Shown here piece by piece: positions 1 through 10,626 of a stretch of 64,000 nt of DNA. The position numbers and the translations under genes were made by a program. Location: NCBI GenBank assembly GCA_937776645.1, contig CALMRI010000050.1:1-64000 (forward strand), read 5' to 3'. Under the pieces are notes generated by a model, which saw only the letters and a program-made list of their open reading frames with translations, had not been told where the DNA came from and searched no databases. This stretch comes from an uncultured Alphaproteobacteria bacterium (GTDB lineage Bacteria > Pseudomonadota > Alphaproteobacteria > Thalassobaculales > Thalassobaculaceae). Within the stretch, counting starts at the first letter, position 1, and every line of letters begins with the position of its first letter.

Positions 1-1315
1 GGAGGCTCAGGCCCCGCAGGAGATCAACGGCGCGGGCGAGCTGATAATCTTCCTCGGCGCGTTGCTTGGCGGTCGGTCGTCCAGCGGATTTTGGTCCCGG
101 AGGTTGTTTGGATTCGGCTGTTTCACCGTTTTCCAGCGCATTTCGCAAATCAGTCTCACGGCGGCGCTTCTTCCCGTCGAGTTTCTCGATCCGTGCCGTC
201 GGCACGATGATATCCGGAGAGATTCCGGTTTTCTGAATCGAGCGGCCGGACGGCGTGTAATAGCGCGCGGTGGTCAGCCGCATCGCAACATTTCCGGGTA
301 ACGGAACGATCGTTTGGACCGACCCTTTGCCAAAGGATTGTGTACCCAGGATGATCGCCCGGCGATGGTCCTGCAACGCACCAGCGACGATTTCCGAGGC
401 CGAGGCGGAGCCGCTATTGATCAAAACGACCAAGGGTTTGCCGGCGGCGAGGTCACCTGGCGTCGCGTGCACGCGCGCGGCATCGTTCGGGTCGCGCCCT
501 CGGGTGGAAACAATTTCACCCTTGTCCAAAAAGGCGTCGCTGACCAAAATTGCCTGATCCAGCAAGCCTCCGGGATTATTTCTGAGGTCGATCACGAACC
601 CGGCCAACTTGTCGCCCACCTCGCTGGAAAGCGCCGCCACACCTCGCTGCAGCCCGGAACTGGTTTGCTCGTTGAAGGTGGTGATGCGGACATAACCGAC
701 GACACCAATCGATTCATAACGAACCGAGCGGATCTTGATGATGGCCCGTTGGATCGTTACGTCGAAGGGCTCGCCCCCTTCGCGGCGGACCGTAAGAACG
801 ATTTTGGAATCGATCGGGCCGCGCATCCGCTCCACGGCCTGGCCCAAACTCAGACCAAGGATTGCCTCGCCGTCCAGATGGGTGATCAGGTCACCAGGCT
901 CCATGCCGGCGCGGGCGGCGGGGGTGTCGTCGATCGGCGACACCACCTTGATCACGCCGTTCTCCATCGAGACCTCGATCCCCAGGCCACCGAACTCGCC
1001 CTTGGTTTGCACCCGCATGTCGCGGTAGCTCTTGTCATTGAGAAAGTTCGAATGGGGATCCAATGACGTCAGCATGCCGTTGATCGCCGCTTGGATCAGC
1101 TCTTGGTCACTGACTTCCTCGACATATTCGGCGCGAACCCGTTCGAAGACGTCCCCGAACAGATTCAGTTGGCGATAGGTATCGGCCGAGCTGCCGGTTT
1201 TTTGGGCCTGGGCGGCTGGAGCGACGGTCGCTAATCCAGCCACGATCAGAGTCAGGAACAGCACGCCGCGCATTTTGTCGATGGGCCGTCCGATGGTCGC
1301 GAGGTTTGAGGTCAT
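1..1315 (-). CDS. ctpA: S41 carboxyl-terminal processing peptidase, C-terminus outside the window
   Basis: Periplasmic serine protease that trims C-termini of cell-envelope proteins. I translated about 438 codons from the ATG at 1315. A short N-terminal hydrophobic signal (LFLTLIVAGLATVAPAAQA, residues 19-37) is followed by a PDZ domain (about 105-185) and the S41 core. The core shows GSASASE (302-308, predicted nucleophile near Ser305) and SFGKGSVQ with the general-base Lys330. The spacing of about 25 residues fits the family. The frame is open to the window edge, so only the C-terminal tail is missing. It follows envC on the same strand, the usual order in alphaproteobacteria, and its start overlaps the envC end by a few bases. 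Confidence 0.93.
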   Translation of the reverse strand, partial: MTSNLATIGRPIDKMRGVLFLTLIVAGLATVAPAAQAQKTGSSADTYRQLNLFGDVFERVRAEYVEEVSDQELIQAAINGMLTSLDPHSNFLNDKSYRDMRVQTKGEFGGLGIEVSMENGVIKVVSPIDDTPAARAGMEPGDLITHLDGEAILGLSLGQAVERMRGPIDSKIVLTVRREGGEPFDVTIQRAIIKIRSVRYESIGVVGYVRITTFNEQTSSGLQRGVAALSSEVGDKLAGFVIDLRNNPGGLLDQAILVSDAFLDKGEIVSTRGRDPNDAARVHATPGDLAAGKPLVVLINSGSASASEIVAGALQDHRRAIILGTQSFGKGSVQTIVPLPGNVAMRLTTARYYTPSGRSIQKTGISPDIIVPTARIEKLDGKKRRRETDLRNALENGETAESKQPPGPKSAGRPTAKQRAEEDYQLARAVDLLRGLSL

Positions 1316-2584
1316 TGGATTGCCGTATTCCTTTGGGTGGATAACCAAGCCAGCGGATCCACTGGCGCTCCATCTTGTCTCAACTCGATATATAGGCGCC
1401 GGGCGCTTTCCCGACCGTTGATCTTAGCGCCGTTCATCGTGCCGACAGGCTCTCCCGCCAACACGCCCTGGCCCGGTTGAACGTCAATCCGGCCCAGCCC
1501 CGCCAAGAGAGTAAGAAATCCGAAGCCGTGTTCAATGATTATTATACGCCCGTACCCGCGAAACGGCCCCGCATAAATCACTTTGCCGTCATGGGAGGCC
1601 AAGACCGGGGCGTTGGGACGGGTGTAAAGGGTGATTCCCTTGGCGGTCAGACCTAGCGCATCGGTCTCGCCAAATCGCCCGGCCAGGCGGCCAATAGCCG
1701 GAAAGGTTAACTGCCCCTTATGGGCGCGGATCGATCCCGAGGGCGGAACGATCCGCGCCGGCGCGGGAGAATGCCTTGGCGCTAACGCGACGCTGATTTG
1801 ATCGGACGGCTGCGCCGGAATCAGAGCCGGCTGGGAGTTGGTGGCAGTCTGTGTGGCGCCTACGTTGGATCAGGCTGAATGCTGCGTGCGTTCTTAATCA
1901 GAGACGACAGTCGCTCGGTTGCGTCCGAGCGCGCATCACCCTGTTCGCGCAACGCGGCAAAAAGCGCCGTCAATGAGGCAACTGATTCGACGAGTTCGTT
2001 CCGTTGGGCCGCTGATGGACGGGTCCGCCCATTGACCTCCAGCCATAGAGTATTCTTGCGCTCGATCAGAGTGTCGAGCTGGTCCCGCCGGGTCTCCAAC
2101 GCAGCGCTGGCGGTTTGGAACCGCGCTTGTTCGGTGCGAATTTGATGGTTCAGGACTTCTATTTTTGTCAATTCGACGTCGATTTGGTCGGTTTGATCCT
2201 TAATCATCGGCACCAAATACTGAATAAGCATCATTGCTCGCGCCGATGCCAAGGGCGGGCGCGGCGACGTCAGGATCGCTTCCGGCGGGCGGCGGGCCAG
2301 GCGTTGCAGGGCGCCGATCAGCCCGGAAAGTTTGACCCGTAAGCCGCCAAGCTCGCGCGCCCGAACCGTATGATGGGCTTCCAGCCCGGCCACCTGCTGT
2401 TCCGCCTGCTCGACCAAGGTTTCCTGCGCTTGGGTCCGCCGCGCGGTTTCGATGAGTTGAGCGCGGATATCTTTCAGTTGCTGCCGGACTTCCTTGGCCA
2501 ATACGGCGGTCTGACGAGCGGCTGGCGATGGTTGATCCTGCGCCAGGGCGGACCCGCAAGGGCCCCCGGCACAAACCGGCGATC
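1312..2584 (-). pseudogene. envC: Murein hydrolase activator EnvC (coiled coil plus LytM/M23), frameshifted
   Basis: EnvC activates the amidases that split septal peptidoglycan. The coiled-coil half (2501 down to 1860) ends at a TAG. The LytM domain continues in another frame from about 1871 to 1312, with HGFGFLTLLAGLGRIDVQPG and GTMNGAKINGRESARRLYIEL. Together they give about 400 residues, the normal family length. One missing base near 1864 would rejoin them. The N-terminus is also abnormal. In the coiled-coil frame a signal-peptide-like GSALAQDQ lies upstream of 2501, but a TGA at 2585-2583 separates it from a hydrophobic stretch encoded in frame with gpmI. As with most EnvC proteins, it is expected to lack catalytic zinc ligands. 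The gene is either decaying or carries assembly indels. Confidence 0.75.
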
Positions 2585-4229
2585 ACAATCCCGCGGTCAC
2601 CACCCCCGCAGCCACGAACCCAGCGATCAAAAGACTTCCGAGCGGCTTACGCCGGCCTCGTGAACCCGTGAGGTTATCCGGTGGCACGGGCATGGCTTGG
2701 CGTCCACTCCCGCTCCCGATCAGAAGTGAGCGCCCGGCCATCGCGTCGGGAACGGCAAGTCCCATCAGTTCCAGCAGTGTTGGCGCCACGTCGGCAAGAC
2801 GGCCAGAGGCCAGCCCGGACACCGTGGCCGGCGCGTTGACCAGGACCGTCGGCACCAGATTGGTCGTATGGGCGGTATGCGGGTTGCCGGTGTCTTGGTC
2901 GAGCATGGTCTCACAATTGCCGTGATCGGCGGTGAGGAACATCGTGCCGCCCACGGTTTCCAACGCCTCGGTAACCCGGCCGAGGCACCGGTCGACGGTT
3001 TCGACGGCAACGATCGCCGCCGCCAGATCGCCGGTATGTCCGACCATGTCCGTATTGGCGAAGTTGGCGACGATCAGATCGAACCGCTGGCCAAGAATGG
3101 CCTCGACCAGGCGGTCGGTAACCTCGTCGGCCGACATTTCCGGCTGCAGATCGTAGGTCTTCACCTTGGGCGAAGGGATCAGGATCCGCTCCTCGCCGGG
3201 AAATTCGGTTTCCCGGCCGCCGTTGAGGAAGAAGGTGACATGGGGATATTTCTCGGTTTCGGCGATCCGCAATTGCCGCAGGCCGGCATTTGCCACCACC
3301 TCTCCCAGGGTCTCGACCAGATCGACCGAGGGGAATAGAGCCGTCATATAGCTGTTCAAGTTCGACGAATACTCGACCATCCCAGTCACGGCGGAAAACG
3401 CCGGGACCAGGGGGCGGTCAAAGGCGTCAAACTGGGGATCAACCAAGGTCGCGAGTATCTCCCGCGCCCGGTCAGACCGGAAATTGGCGAACAGCAGGCC
3501 GTCGCCATCCCGCATGCCGTCGTAGTCGGCGATGATGCTCGGCTCGACGAATTCGTCAGTCTCGTCGCGGGCATAGGCGGCAGTCACCGCGTCGATGGCG
3601 GCGTCCACCCGATGCCCCTCACCAAGGGCAAAGGCGCGATAGGCGGAATTGACCCGCTCCCAGCGATTGTCCCGGTCCATGGCGAAAAATCGACCGGTTA
3701 CCGTCGCGGTGCGAACTCCGGGACGATCCGATGCATGGAAGCTTGCGACACAATCCAGCGCGCTTTTAGGCGGCGTGTCCCGACCGTCTAGAATCGCATG
3801 CAGCAAAACCTCGATACCGGCCTCGACCAGGATATCGGCGAGCGCACCGATGTGATTCTGGTGGCTATGAACGCCGCCCGGCGACAGCAATCCAATCAGG
3901 TGGCAGCGTCCACCCGCGGCCTTGATCCGGTCGATGAACGCGCGCAGTTCCAGGTTCGCCGACAGGGTTCCATCGCTAATCGCGGCGTTGATTCGCGGCA
4001 GGGCTTGCAGGACCACGCGACCAGCGCCGAGATTCATGTGGCCGACCTCGGAATTGCCCATCTGGCCATCGGGAAGGCCGACATCACCGCCCGACGCCCT
4101 TATCAACGCCGATGGCGATTCACGGCGCAGTCGATCAAACACCGGTGTGCGGGCCTGGACGACGGCGTTGTGGTCGGTCTCGGCGCGGTCGCCCCAGCCG
4201 TCCATGATGCAAAGCATGACAGGTTTCAT
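2583..4229 (-). CDS. gpmI: 2,3-bisphosphoglycerate-independent phosphoglycerate mutase with an odd C-terminal tail
   Basis: Interconverts 3- and 2-phosphoglycerate in glycolysis in a metal-dependent way. The N-terminal metal motif MLCIMDGWG and the phospho-serine loop GQMGNSEVGHMN (Ser about residue 62) are present, as is the C-terminal metal site TADHGNCE. The family normally ends near PDAMAGRSLL, about 510 residues. Here about 40 residues are added and end in the hydrophobic stretch SLLIAGFVAAGVVTAGL, which resembles the signal sequence of the downstream envC. Part of the tail (from the ATG of MPVPPDN) may therefore really be the envC start, placed in frame with gpmI by an indel. rlmH lies 37 bases upstream. 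Confidence 0.92.
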   Translation of the reverse strand: MKPVMLCIMDGWGDRAETDHNAVVQARTPVFDRLRRESPSALIRASGGDVGLPDGQMGNSEVGHMNLGAGRVVLQALPRINAAISDGTLSANLELRAFIDRIKAAGGRCHLIGLLSPGGVHSHQNHIGALADILVEAGIEVLLHAILDGRDTPPKSALDCVASFHASDRPGVRTATVTGRFFAMDRDNRWERVNSAYRAFALGEGHRVDAAIDAVTAAYARDETDEFVEPSIIADYDGMRDGDGLLFANFRSDRAREILATLVDPQFDAFDRPLVPAFSAVTGMVEYSSNLNSYMTALFPSVDLVETLGEVVANAGLRQLRIAETEKYPHVTFFLNGGRETEFPGEERILIPSPKVKTYDLQPEMSADEVTDRLVEAILGQRFDLIVANFANTDMVGHTGDLAAAIVAVETVDRCLGRVTEALETVGGTMFLTADHGNCETMLDQDTGNPHTAHTTNLVPTVLVNAPATVSGLASGRLADVAPTLLELMGLAVPDAMAGRSLLIGSGSGRQAMPVPPDNLTGSRGRRKPLGSLLIAGFVAAGVVTAGL

Positions 4230-4266
4230 AGAGATGTTTATAGCGGATTGACCGGTAGGGAGACAA

Positions 4267-4725
4267 TCAGTCTCGATGATAAGGGTGGCCGGCGATAATC
4301 TGCTGCACGCGATAGAGTTGTTCGACCACCAGGCCGCGCACCAGGAGATGCGGCCAGGTCAGCCGACCCAGCGAAAGGGTCAGGTCAGCGCGGGCCAGGA
4401 CATCGCCATCCAAACCGTCGGCCCCGCCAATCACCAGGGCAAGATCCCCCATGCCATCGTCCATGCCGCGCGAGATCCAATCGGCCAAGCCGCGACTGGT
4501 CAGGGTTTTACCGCTCTCGTCCAAGGCGATGACCAAGGCGCCTTGCGGCACCGCCGCCAGCAAGCGCTCGCCCTCTTCGCGACGCTGGACTTCCCCACCA
4601 CGGTTGCTCCGCGCCTCGACCTCCCGCAGGCTAATCGGCCATCGCAGGCGTTGAGCGTAAGTGTCATATAGGTCGCGAAACAGGCTTTTTCGGTCACGAC
4701 CAACCGCCGCGATGGTCACGCGCAT
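4267..4725 (-). CDS. rlmH: 23S rRNA pseudouridine-1915 N3-methyltransferase
   Basis: SPOUT-class methyltransferase acting on helix 69 of 23S rRNA. It is 152 residues long, the usual size. The C-terminal knot motifs ALVIGGADGL and SLGRLTWPHLLVRGLVVEQLYR, which bind S-adenosylmethionine, are intact, and the protein ends in the conserved GHPYHRD. It sits between rsfS and gpmI on the same strand with short gaps, so it is likely cotranscribed. Confidence 0.95.
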   Translation of the reverse strand: MRVTIAAVGRDRKSLFRDLYDTYAQRLRWPISLREVEARSNRGGEVQRREEGERLLAAVPQGALVIALDESGKTLTSRGLADWISRGMDDGMGDLALVIGGADGLDGDVLARADLTLSLGRLTWPHLLVRGLVVEQLYRVQQIIAGHPYHRD

Positions 4726-4751
4726 GGTCTCTCCCGGCAGCCGATATAGCG

Positions 4752-5213
4752 TCAGGCGTTGGCGGCTTGCGGTGCGTCGGCGCCGACCGCTATCGTCGGA
4801 GCGCCAACATCAACGCCCCACATCTTTTCCAGACCGTAGAATTCGCGCACTTCCGGACGGAACAGATGGACGATGATATCGCCGGCATCGATCAGCACCC
4901 AGTCGCCGGCGGTCATGCCCTCGACGCTGATCCGCTTGACGCCCGTTTGCTTTAGTTTACCGACCAAATGCTCAGCCATCGCGGCAACGTGCCTGCTCGA
5001 GCTGCCGCTGGCGATGACCATATAATCGCTTATGGTGGACTTACCGGCCATATCGATGGCCACGATATCCTCCGCCTTGTCGTCGTCCAGTGATCCGCTC
5101 ACCAGATCGAGAAGGTCGTCCCGGGGTCGGGACTTGGTCTTGGTCTTTATAGCAGTCTCCCTATGTTTTTCGGTGCCGGGCCCGGCCCGGCGGGTTGCAG
5201 TTTGGGCCATCAA
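4752..5213 (-). CDS. rsfS: Ribosome silencing factor RsfS
   Basis: Binds ribosomal protein L14 and blocks subunit joining when nutrients are scarce. It is 153 residues, with a basic 30-residue N-terminal extension before the conserved domain. Diagnostic motifs are DYMVIASGSSSRHV and DWVLIDAGDIIVHLFRPEVR followed by FYGLEKMW. The true start may be one of several near the beginning, because the N-terminus ([11 protein letters not shown]) is not conserved. It lies between nadD and rlmH. Confidence 0.95.
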   Translation of the reverse strand: MMAQTATRRAGPGTEKHRETAIKTKTKSRPRDDLLDLVSGSLDDDKAEDIVAIDMAGKSTISDYMVIASGSSSRHVAAMAEHLVGKLKQTGVKRISVEGMTAGDWVLIDAGDIIVHLFRPEVREFYGLEKMWGVDVGAPTIAVGADAPQAANA

Positions 5214-5944
5214 GAAGCAATCCTCGCTCGTGTTCGAATATGGGTCGCCGATACCGGATTCAGCAGGGTGTGGTGAAACACCCAGACCGGTGGTCGCCGC
5301 CGTGTCAGCACCCGCCCCTGTCGTTCCGGGATGCGGAACCGAGCGAAACGCCGCGCCGTTTGGCCGGACAGCGCCTTCAAAGCATAGGAGGGTCGGTCGA
5401 AAACGGCAACGCCGACGCTACGAAGAATGGTCGGCCAGGCGCGCCAGGACGCCATCTGCAACAAATTATCCGCTCCCATGATCCAAACGAACCGGGTGCT
5501 TGGAAAGCGTTTGCGCAAAAGCCGAAGCGTGTCGGCGGTATAGGTCGTGCCAAGATCCGCCTCCAAGGCGGTAACCTCAATCCTTGGGTTGCGGGCGAAG
5601 CGGCCGGCCTGGGCGAGGCGGGCTTCCAACGGCGCCATGTCCGCACGCGACTTCAAGGGGTTTTGCGGTGAGACCAGCCACCACACCCGGTGCAATCGCA
5701 GCCGCTTCAGGGCCAGCTCGGCAATCATACGATGTCCATCATGGGCCGGATTGAACGATCCGCCCATCAGCCCAATTCGCTGACCTCGGCAATCGCCAAA
5801 GCCAATCGTCGAGAGGTGACGGCGGGATCGTCGCTGCACGGTCACGACCGGGGTGCACCAGTAGCGGAGCGGGCGAGCAGCAGCAAAGCAGTGGGCACGG
5901 TCGGGATCATCACGGTCGGGTCTGCCCGCTGCCTCTGACAACAT
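5210..5944 (-). CDS. nadD: Nicotinate-nucleotide adenylyltransferase
   Basis: Makes deamido-NAD from nicotinate mononucleotide and ATP in NAD synthesis. The nucleotidyltransferase motif [14 protein letters not shown] and the later [14 protein letters not shown] are intact. The frame is open from 5944, but the first roughly 55 residues are not typical. A start nearer the [15 protein letters not shown] segment, for example at a GTG in VVTVQ, would give the usual 200-residue enzyme and remove the overlap with the proA 3' end. It overlaps the rsfS start by 4 bases. Confidence 0.93.
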   Translation of the reverse strand: MLSEAAGRPDRDDPDRAHCFAAARPLRYWCTPVVTVQRRSRRHLSTIGFGDCRGQRIGLMGGSFNPAHDGHRMIAELALKRLRLHRVWWLVSPQNPLKSRADMAPLEARLAQAGRFARNPRIEVTALEADLGTTYTADTLRLLRKRFPSTRFVWIMGADNLLQMASWRAWPTILRSVGVAVFDRPSYALKALSGQTARRFARFRIPERQGRVLTRRRPPVWVFHHTLLNPVSATHIRTRARIAS

Positions 5945-7220
5945 ATTTAAAGGTGGTCAGTTGCTCGGTGCCGACCGGGCCGCGCGCGTGCAGCCGGCCG
6001 GTGGAAATACCAATCTCGGCGCCCATGCCAAACTCAGCCCCGTCGGCATATTGGGTCGAGGCGTTGTGCAGCACGATCGCGCTGTCGACCTCGGCAAGGA
6101 AACGCTCTGCGCTGGCCGGATCGCCGGTCACGATGCTATCGGTATGACCCGATCCATAGCGTTGATGTGATCGATCGCCCCGCCGACCCCGTCGACCAGT
6201 TTCACCGCCAGGATAGCGTCAAGATATTCGGTGGTCCAATCCTCATCCCGGGCGATCTCCATACCCGGCACCAAGGCGCGCGCGCCGTCATCGCCGCGCA
6301 AGACGCAGCCGGCCCCGATCAACGCTTCGGCGATGGCTGGCAGCAGCCGCTTGGCGCCCGCCTGATCGACCAGCAGCGTTTCCGCCGCGCCGCAAACGCT
6401 GGTCCGCCGCATCTTGGCGTTGACTCACCACCGCGCGGGCCATGTCGGGATCAGCGGCGGCATCGACATAGACGTGACACAGCCCTTCGAGATGCGCGAT
6501 TACCGGGATCCGGCTTTCCTTCTGCACCCGTTTGATCAGCGATTTGCCGCCGCGCGGTACAATGATGTCGATATATTCCGCCATGGTCAGGAGATGGCCG
6601 ACGGCGGCGCGGTCTCGGGTCGGGACCAGTTGCACGCAGGTTTCCGGCAATCCGGCGGTTTTCAGTCCCAGATGCAGACAATCGACGATCGCGGCGGAGG
6701 AGTGAATCGATTCCGAGCCACCGCGCAGGATCGCCGCGCTGCCCGCCTTCAGGCAAATAGCCCCGGCATCGGCGGTCACATTGGGTCGGGCTTCATAAAT
6801 GATGCCGATCACGCCAAGCGGCACCCGCACGCGGCTGATCTCAAGACCGTTCGGTCGGGTCCAGCGATCCATGACCATGCCTACCGGGTCCGGCAATTCA
6901 GCGATCGCTTCCAGTCCTGCCGCGATCCCTTCCAGGCGTTCCTCATCAAGCGCCAGTCGATCGATCATCGAGCCGCGCAGCCCTTTGTCGTTGCCAAAGG
7001 CGATATCGCGCGCATTGGCCTCCAGAATGGCCGGTACGTTGGTCCGGATTGCCGCCGCCGCCGCCCGTAGCGCGGTGTCCTTTTGCGCCGTCGGCGCCTG
7101 GGTCAGCGCCCGCGCCGCCGCACGCGCTTGCCTGCCAAGATCTTGCATGGCTCCTTCGAGATCATCTTGATCCGTGGTGACGGCGCTATCGTCGATTGGG
7201 GTGGCTTGTGCGATCGACAT
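5910..7220 (-). pseudogene. proA: Glutamate-5-semialdehyde (gamma-glutamyl phosphate) reductase, two compensating indels
   Basis: Second step of proline synthesis. The full length is present but in three frame segments: 7220 down to about 6425 (with YEARPNVTADAG and VPRGGKSLI), about 6420 down to 6150 (with the catalytic Cys in RRTSVCGAAETLL), and about 6145 down to 5910 (with [12 protein letters not shown] and the expected C-terminus). The first break is explained by one extra base at about 6425 (GTGGTG-A-GTCAACGCC). The second is explained by one missing T at about 6147 in the [12 protein letters not shown] segment. The indels are opposite in sign, so the ends share a frame. Either the gene is newly inactivated or the assembly carries errors. 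proB next door is intact. Confidence 0.85.
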
Positions 7221-7379
7221 TTCCCACTCCTTAGAGCCGAACCAATGAATGACGAGCCACAGCGTGGCTCAGCTTGAATTGTGAATGCGCTTCTTATCAA
7301 TAAGATAGAGGGCGAATTCACGCCTTAGTCGACATCGCCGGATGATGCCAAATGCGATTCCGACACCACCGATTACGCT

Positions 7380-8525
7380 CTAGTCGGTCAGGACCAAATC
7401 GTCGCGATGGATCAACTCATCGCGCCCACGGTAGCCGAGGATCGCCTCGATTTCACGGGATTTATGGCCCTGAATAAGCGCTGCGTCCTCGGATCCATAG
7501 GCGGCCAGGCCTCTGGCGATCTCTTGGCCGTTGGCGCCATGTACGGTGACCAAGTCCCCCCGCTTAAAACGCCCGGTCACCTCGGTCACGCCAGCCGGCA
7601 GCAGGCTGCGGCCTTGGGTGAGTGCGCGTTCGGCGCCGGCGTCGAGATGGACGGTGCCGGCCGGGTTGATCGCGCTGGCGATCCAGTTCTTGCGAGCCCC
7701 GCGCGGTGTGTCCGAGGCCTGGAACCACGTGCAACGCGCCCCCGCCTCCATCGCCGCCAGCGGGTGCATCGGAATGCCGGCGACGATCGCCATGCGGCAG
7801 CCGGCGGTGGTGGCAATTCGCGCCGCCGCCAGCTTGGTGACCATGCCGCCCGAGGCATAGCCGGTGCCAGCGGTGCCGGCCATCGCCTCTATCTCGGGCG
7901 TCATCCGTTCGACCAGCGCTATATGCCTAGCGTTTGGATCGGTCCGGGGGTCGGATTCGTAAAGCCCATCAACATCCGAGAGCAGCAGCAACGTGTCGGC
8001 GCTGATCATTTGTGCGACCCGAGCGCCGAGCCGGTCATTGTCGCCAAAACGGATCTCAGCAGTCGCCACCGTATCGTTCTCGTTGACCACCGGAACCGCA
8101 CCGAGCGACAGCAAGGTCGCTATGGTGGCGCGCGCATTCAAATGGCGCCGCCGTTGCTCGGTATCTTCGGGTGAAAGCAAAATCTGCGCGACCGTGATGT
8201 CGTGGCGGGCCAGAGCCTCTTCATAGGCATGGGCCAGGCGGATTTGCCCGGTCGCGGCGGCGGCCTGTTTTTCTTCGAGTTTAAGCTCCGGGCCGACAAG
8301 ACCGAGATGACGGCGACCGACCGCGATGGCGCCGGAGGAAACAATCAGCACCTCCTTACCGCGCCGCCTGAGATTGGCGACGTCGTCACCCAGCGCTGCC
8401 AGCCATTCGCGCCTGATCCGACCGCTTTCCTGATGGACCAACAGCGCTGAGCCTATTTTCACGACGATCCGCTTTGCGTCCTTCAGCGGCGAGGCGGCGG
8501 CCATCGCGCTTAATGCGGCGACCAT
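7380..8525 (-). CDS. proB: Glutamate 5-kinase with PUA domain
   Basis: First, feedback-regulated step of proline synthesis. It is 381 residues. The amino-acid-kinase core spans about 20-270, with [38 protein letters not shown] and GTGGM-type glycine loops. A C-terminal PUA domain follows (about 290-375, [14 protein letters not shown]). The gene overlaps the obgE 3' end by 16 bases and is followed after 159 bases by proA, the usual order. Confidence 0.95.
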   Translation of the reverse strand: MVAALSAMAAASPLKDAKRIVVKIGSALLVHQESGRIRREWLAALGDDVANLRRRGKEVLIVSSGAIAVGRRHLGLVGPELKLEEKQAAAATGQIRLAHAYEEALARHDITVAQILLSPEDTEQRRRHLNARATIATLLSLGAVPVVNENDTVATAEIRFGDNDRLGARVAQMISADTLLLLSDVDGLYESDPRTDPNARHIALVERMTPEIEAMAGTAGTGYASGGMVTKLAAARIATTAGCRMAIVAGIPMHPLAAMEAGARCTWFQASDTPRGARKNWIASAINPAGTVHLDAGAERALTQGRSLLPAGVTEVTGRFKRGDLVTVHGANGQEIARGLAAYGSEDAALIQGHKSREIEAILGYRGRDELIHRDDLVLTD

Positions 8526-9562
8526 GCCGCGCCCCCCCCGGACCCCACCTGTTCGACTTGGTCTCGATCGGCTCTGGAAGCATGCACCTGGTCCAGCAGC
8601 GCGGTGAGCAAGGGATCCAGGCCTTCGCGCGCGACCGCGGAAATCACATGAATTGGGCCACCCGTCACTTCTTGCAGGAGACTGAGAACGATGCTGATAG
8701 TTTCCTCATCCAAGGCATCAGACTTGGTCACCGCGACGATCTCGGGCTTTTCGGCCAGACCACCGCCATAGGCCTCAAGCTCGCCGCGCACGGTGCGATA
8801 GGCCGCTACTGGGTCATCCTGGGTGCCGTCCACCAGATGTAAAAGAACACCGCACCGCTCGACATGGCCGAGAAAACGGTCGCCGAGACCAGCGCCTTCA
8901 TGCGCCCCCTCGATCAGTCCCGGGATGTCGGCAAGGACGAATTCTTGGTCGGAAAACCCAACCACGCCAAGGCCCGGATGCAGGGTGGTGAATGGATAAT
9001 CCGCGATCTTCGGCGTGGCCCGAGTGACCGTCGACAGCAAGGTCGATTTGCCGGCATTTGGCAAACCTACCAGGCCGGCATCGGCGATCAACTTCAGCCT
9101 GAGCCAGATTGGTTTTTCGACGCCGGGCCAGCCGGGCAGGTTCTTGCGGGGCGCGCGGTTGGTCGAAGTCTTATAACGGGCGTTGCCGAAACCACCATCA
9201 CCGCCACGGGCAAGCACGAACCGTTGGCCGATTGCCGTCAGATCGGCGATCAGGGTTTCCTGGTCATCCTCAAGGATTTGCGTTCCGACCGGCAGCCGCA
9301 AGACAATCGGCTCACCAGAAGCGCCGGTTTTCTGCCGTCCACCGCCAGAGCGACCGACTGGAGCCTTGAAATGTTGTTGGTAGCGATAATCGATCAGCGT
9401 GTTCAGGCCGTCGACGCAGATCGCGATCACGTCGCCGCCCCGTCCGCCATCACCGCCGTCGGGGCCGCCGAACTCGATATAGGCCTCGCGGCGGAAACTG
9501 GCCGCGCCGCCGCCGCCATCGCCGCTCTTGATATGAACCTTGGCTTGATCGAGGAACTTCAT
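8510..9562 (-). CDS. obgE: Obg family GTPase
   Basis: Essential GTPase in 50S ribosome assembly and stress control. The glycine-rich Obg fold lies in residues 1-158 ([10 protein letters not shown]). The G domain shows G1 [11 protein letters not shown]3 DIPGLIEGA and G4 VTKSD. The C-terminus is short and ends in low-complexity GGGAAWSPH where it overlaps proB, next to a run of eight or more C bases at about 8531. The exact stop could therefore be affected by a homopolymer indel. Confidence 0.95.
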   Translation of the reverse strand: MKFLDQAKVHIKSGDGGGGAASFRREAYIEFGGPDGGDGGRGGDVIAICVDGLNTLIDYRYQQHFKAPVGRSGGGRQKTGASGEPIVLRLPVGTQILEDDQETLIADLTAIGQRFVLARGGDGGFGNARYKTSTNRAPRKNLPGWPGVEKPIWLRLKLIADAGLVGLPNAGKSTLLSTVTRATPKIADYPFTTLHPGLGVVGFSDQEFVLADIPGLIEGAHEGAGLGDRFLGHVERCGVLLHLVDGTQDDPVAAYRTVRGELEAYGGGLAEKPEIVAVTKSDALDEETISIVLSLLQEVTGGPIHVISAVAREGLDPLLTALLDQVHASRADRDQVEQVGSGGGAAWSPH

Positions 9563-9666
9563 CGCTGCCGCCCTCTTTCAAAGTCTTGGATTCAGGCTCC
9601 CGCTGGAATCCGGGGGCGGGGTCCGGGGCCGGGGTAACTGTTTCACCGGGTTGGCGGCGGACCATG

Positions 9667-9693
9667 AAAAAAGGGAACAGCTGAGCTATTCCC
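9667..9693 (-). terminator. Rho-independent terminator after rpmA
   Basis: Read on the minus strand, the stem GGGAATAGCT / AGCTGTTCCC with a one-base loop is followed directly by six T residues. It lies between the rpmA stop and obgE. It should end or attenuate the rplU-rpmA transcript, so obgE and downstream genes may need their own promoter. Confidence 0.85.
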
Positions 9694-9726
9694 TTCATCA
9701 AGCCGCTTCCAGATTTGGAGGCGGCA

Positions 9727-9996
9727 CTACTCAGCCGGTGCCGCCGCAGGCTCTACAGTGATGTAAGTGCGACCACCGGTCTTGTGCTTGAAGGCGACCT
9801 TACCTTCGACCTTGGAGAAAATCGTGTGGTCTTTGCCCATGCCGACATTGAGGCCGGGATGAAACTTGGTGCCGCGCTGGCGAACGATGATGTTCCCGGG
9901 GATCACCGCCTCGCCGCCGAACTTCTTCACGCCAAGCCGGCGTCCCGCTGAATCGCGGCCGTTGCGTGAACTGCCACCAGCCTTCTTATGCGCCAT
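9727..9996 (-). CDS. rpmA: 50S ribosomal protein L27
   Basis: It has 89 residues and starts [16 protein letters not shown], the conserved L27 N-terminus that reaches the peptidyl transferase centre. [17 protein letters not shown] and GRTYITVEP are typical. It follows rplU by 6 bases and clearly shares its transcript. Confidence 0.98.
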   Translation of the reverse strand: MAHKKAGGSSRNGRDSAGRRLGVKKFGGEAVIPGNIIVRQRGTKFHPGLNVGMGKDHTIFSKVEGKVAFKHKTGGRTYITVEPAAAPAE

Positions 9997-10002
9997 GACA
10001 TG

Positions 10003-10416
10003 CTACTCCTTGTTCTCGGTGACGCGGGGCGTCGCCTCGGCGGCGGCAGCCTCAACCGGCGCTTTCCTGGCTTTCGCCTTGGCGCGGCGGGCTGTCTTTT
10101 TGCCGTCGGCAAAAATATCAGTGATCCGCAGCACCGTCAGTTCCTGGCGATGCCCTCTGGTGCGGCGATAGTTCTGCCGGCGCTTCTTCTTGAAGATGAT
10201 GATCTTCTTGCCGCGCTTTTGCTCCAGCACCTCGGCGGTCACCTTGGCGCCGTCGAGATTAGGATTTCCAACACTAGCAGTTTCGCCATCACCAATCATC
10301 AGCACCTCGTCGAGATCAATTGTGCTTCCGGCCTCAGCCGCAAGCTTCTCAACGATTATGATATCGTTCTGAGCGACTTTATATTGCTTGCCGCCAGTTT
10401 TCAGGACTGCGTACAT
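10003..10416 (-). CDS. rplU: 50S ribosomal protein L21
   Basis: It has 137 residues. The L21 core ([33 protein letters not shown]) is followed by a basic Lys/Ala-rich tail of about 30 residues, common in alphaproteobacteria. It is the first gene of the rplU-rpmA pair. The promoter should lie in 10417-10600, although no clear boxes were assigned. Confidence 0.98.
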   Translation of the reverse strand: MYAVLKTGGKQYKVAQNDIIIVEKLAAEAGSTIDLDEVLMIGDGETASVGNPNLDGAKVTAEVLEQKRGKKIIIFKKKRRQNYRRTRGHRQELTVLRITDIFADGKKTARRAKAKARKAPVEAAAAEATPRVTENKE

Positions 10417-10626
10417 CGGACATCCCGAGACAATGAGGAGACGCGCCGGCCAAAAGCGGCCCGCGTCGGAGCGCCGGACTATAGCGACGGCGCCGTTCGT
10501 GTCAACCGATAATGCCCAAGAAACCGGGCGACGGGAGCTTAGACCCCATCAACGACCGAGAACAGGAAAGAAAGAGGTTGGCGTGGCCGGTACGAGCCTG
10601 TGAAACCCGCCTCCGTTAACGCCCGC

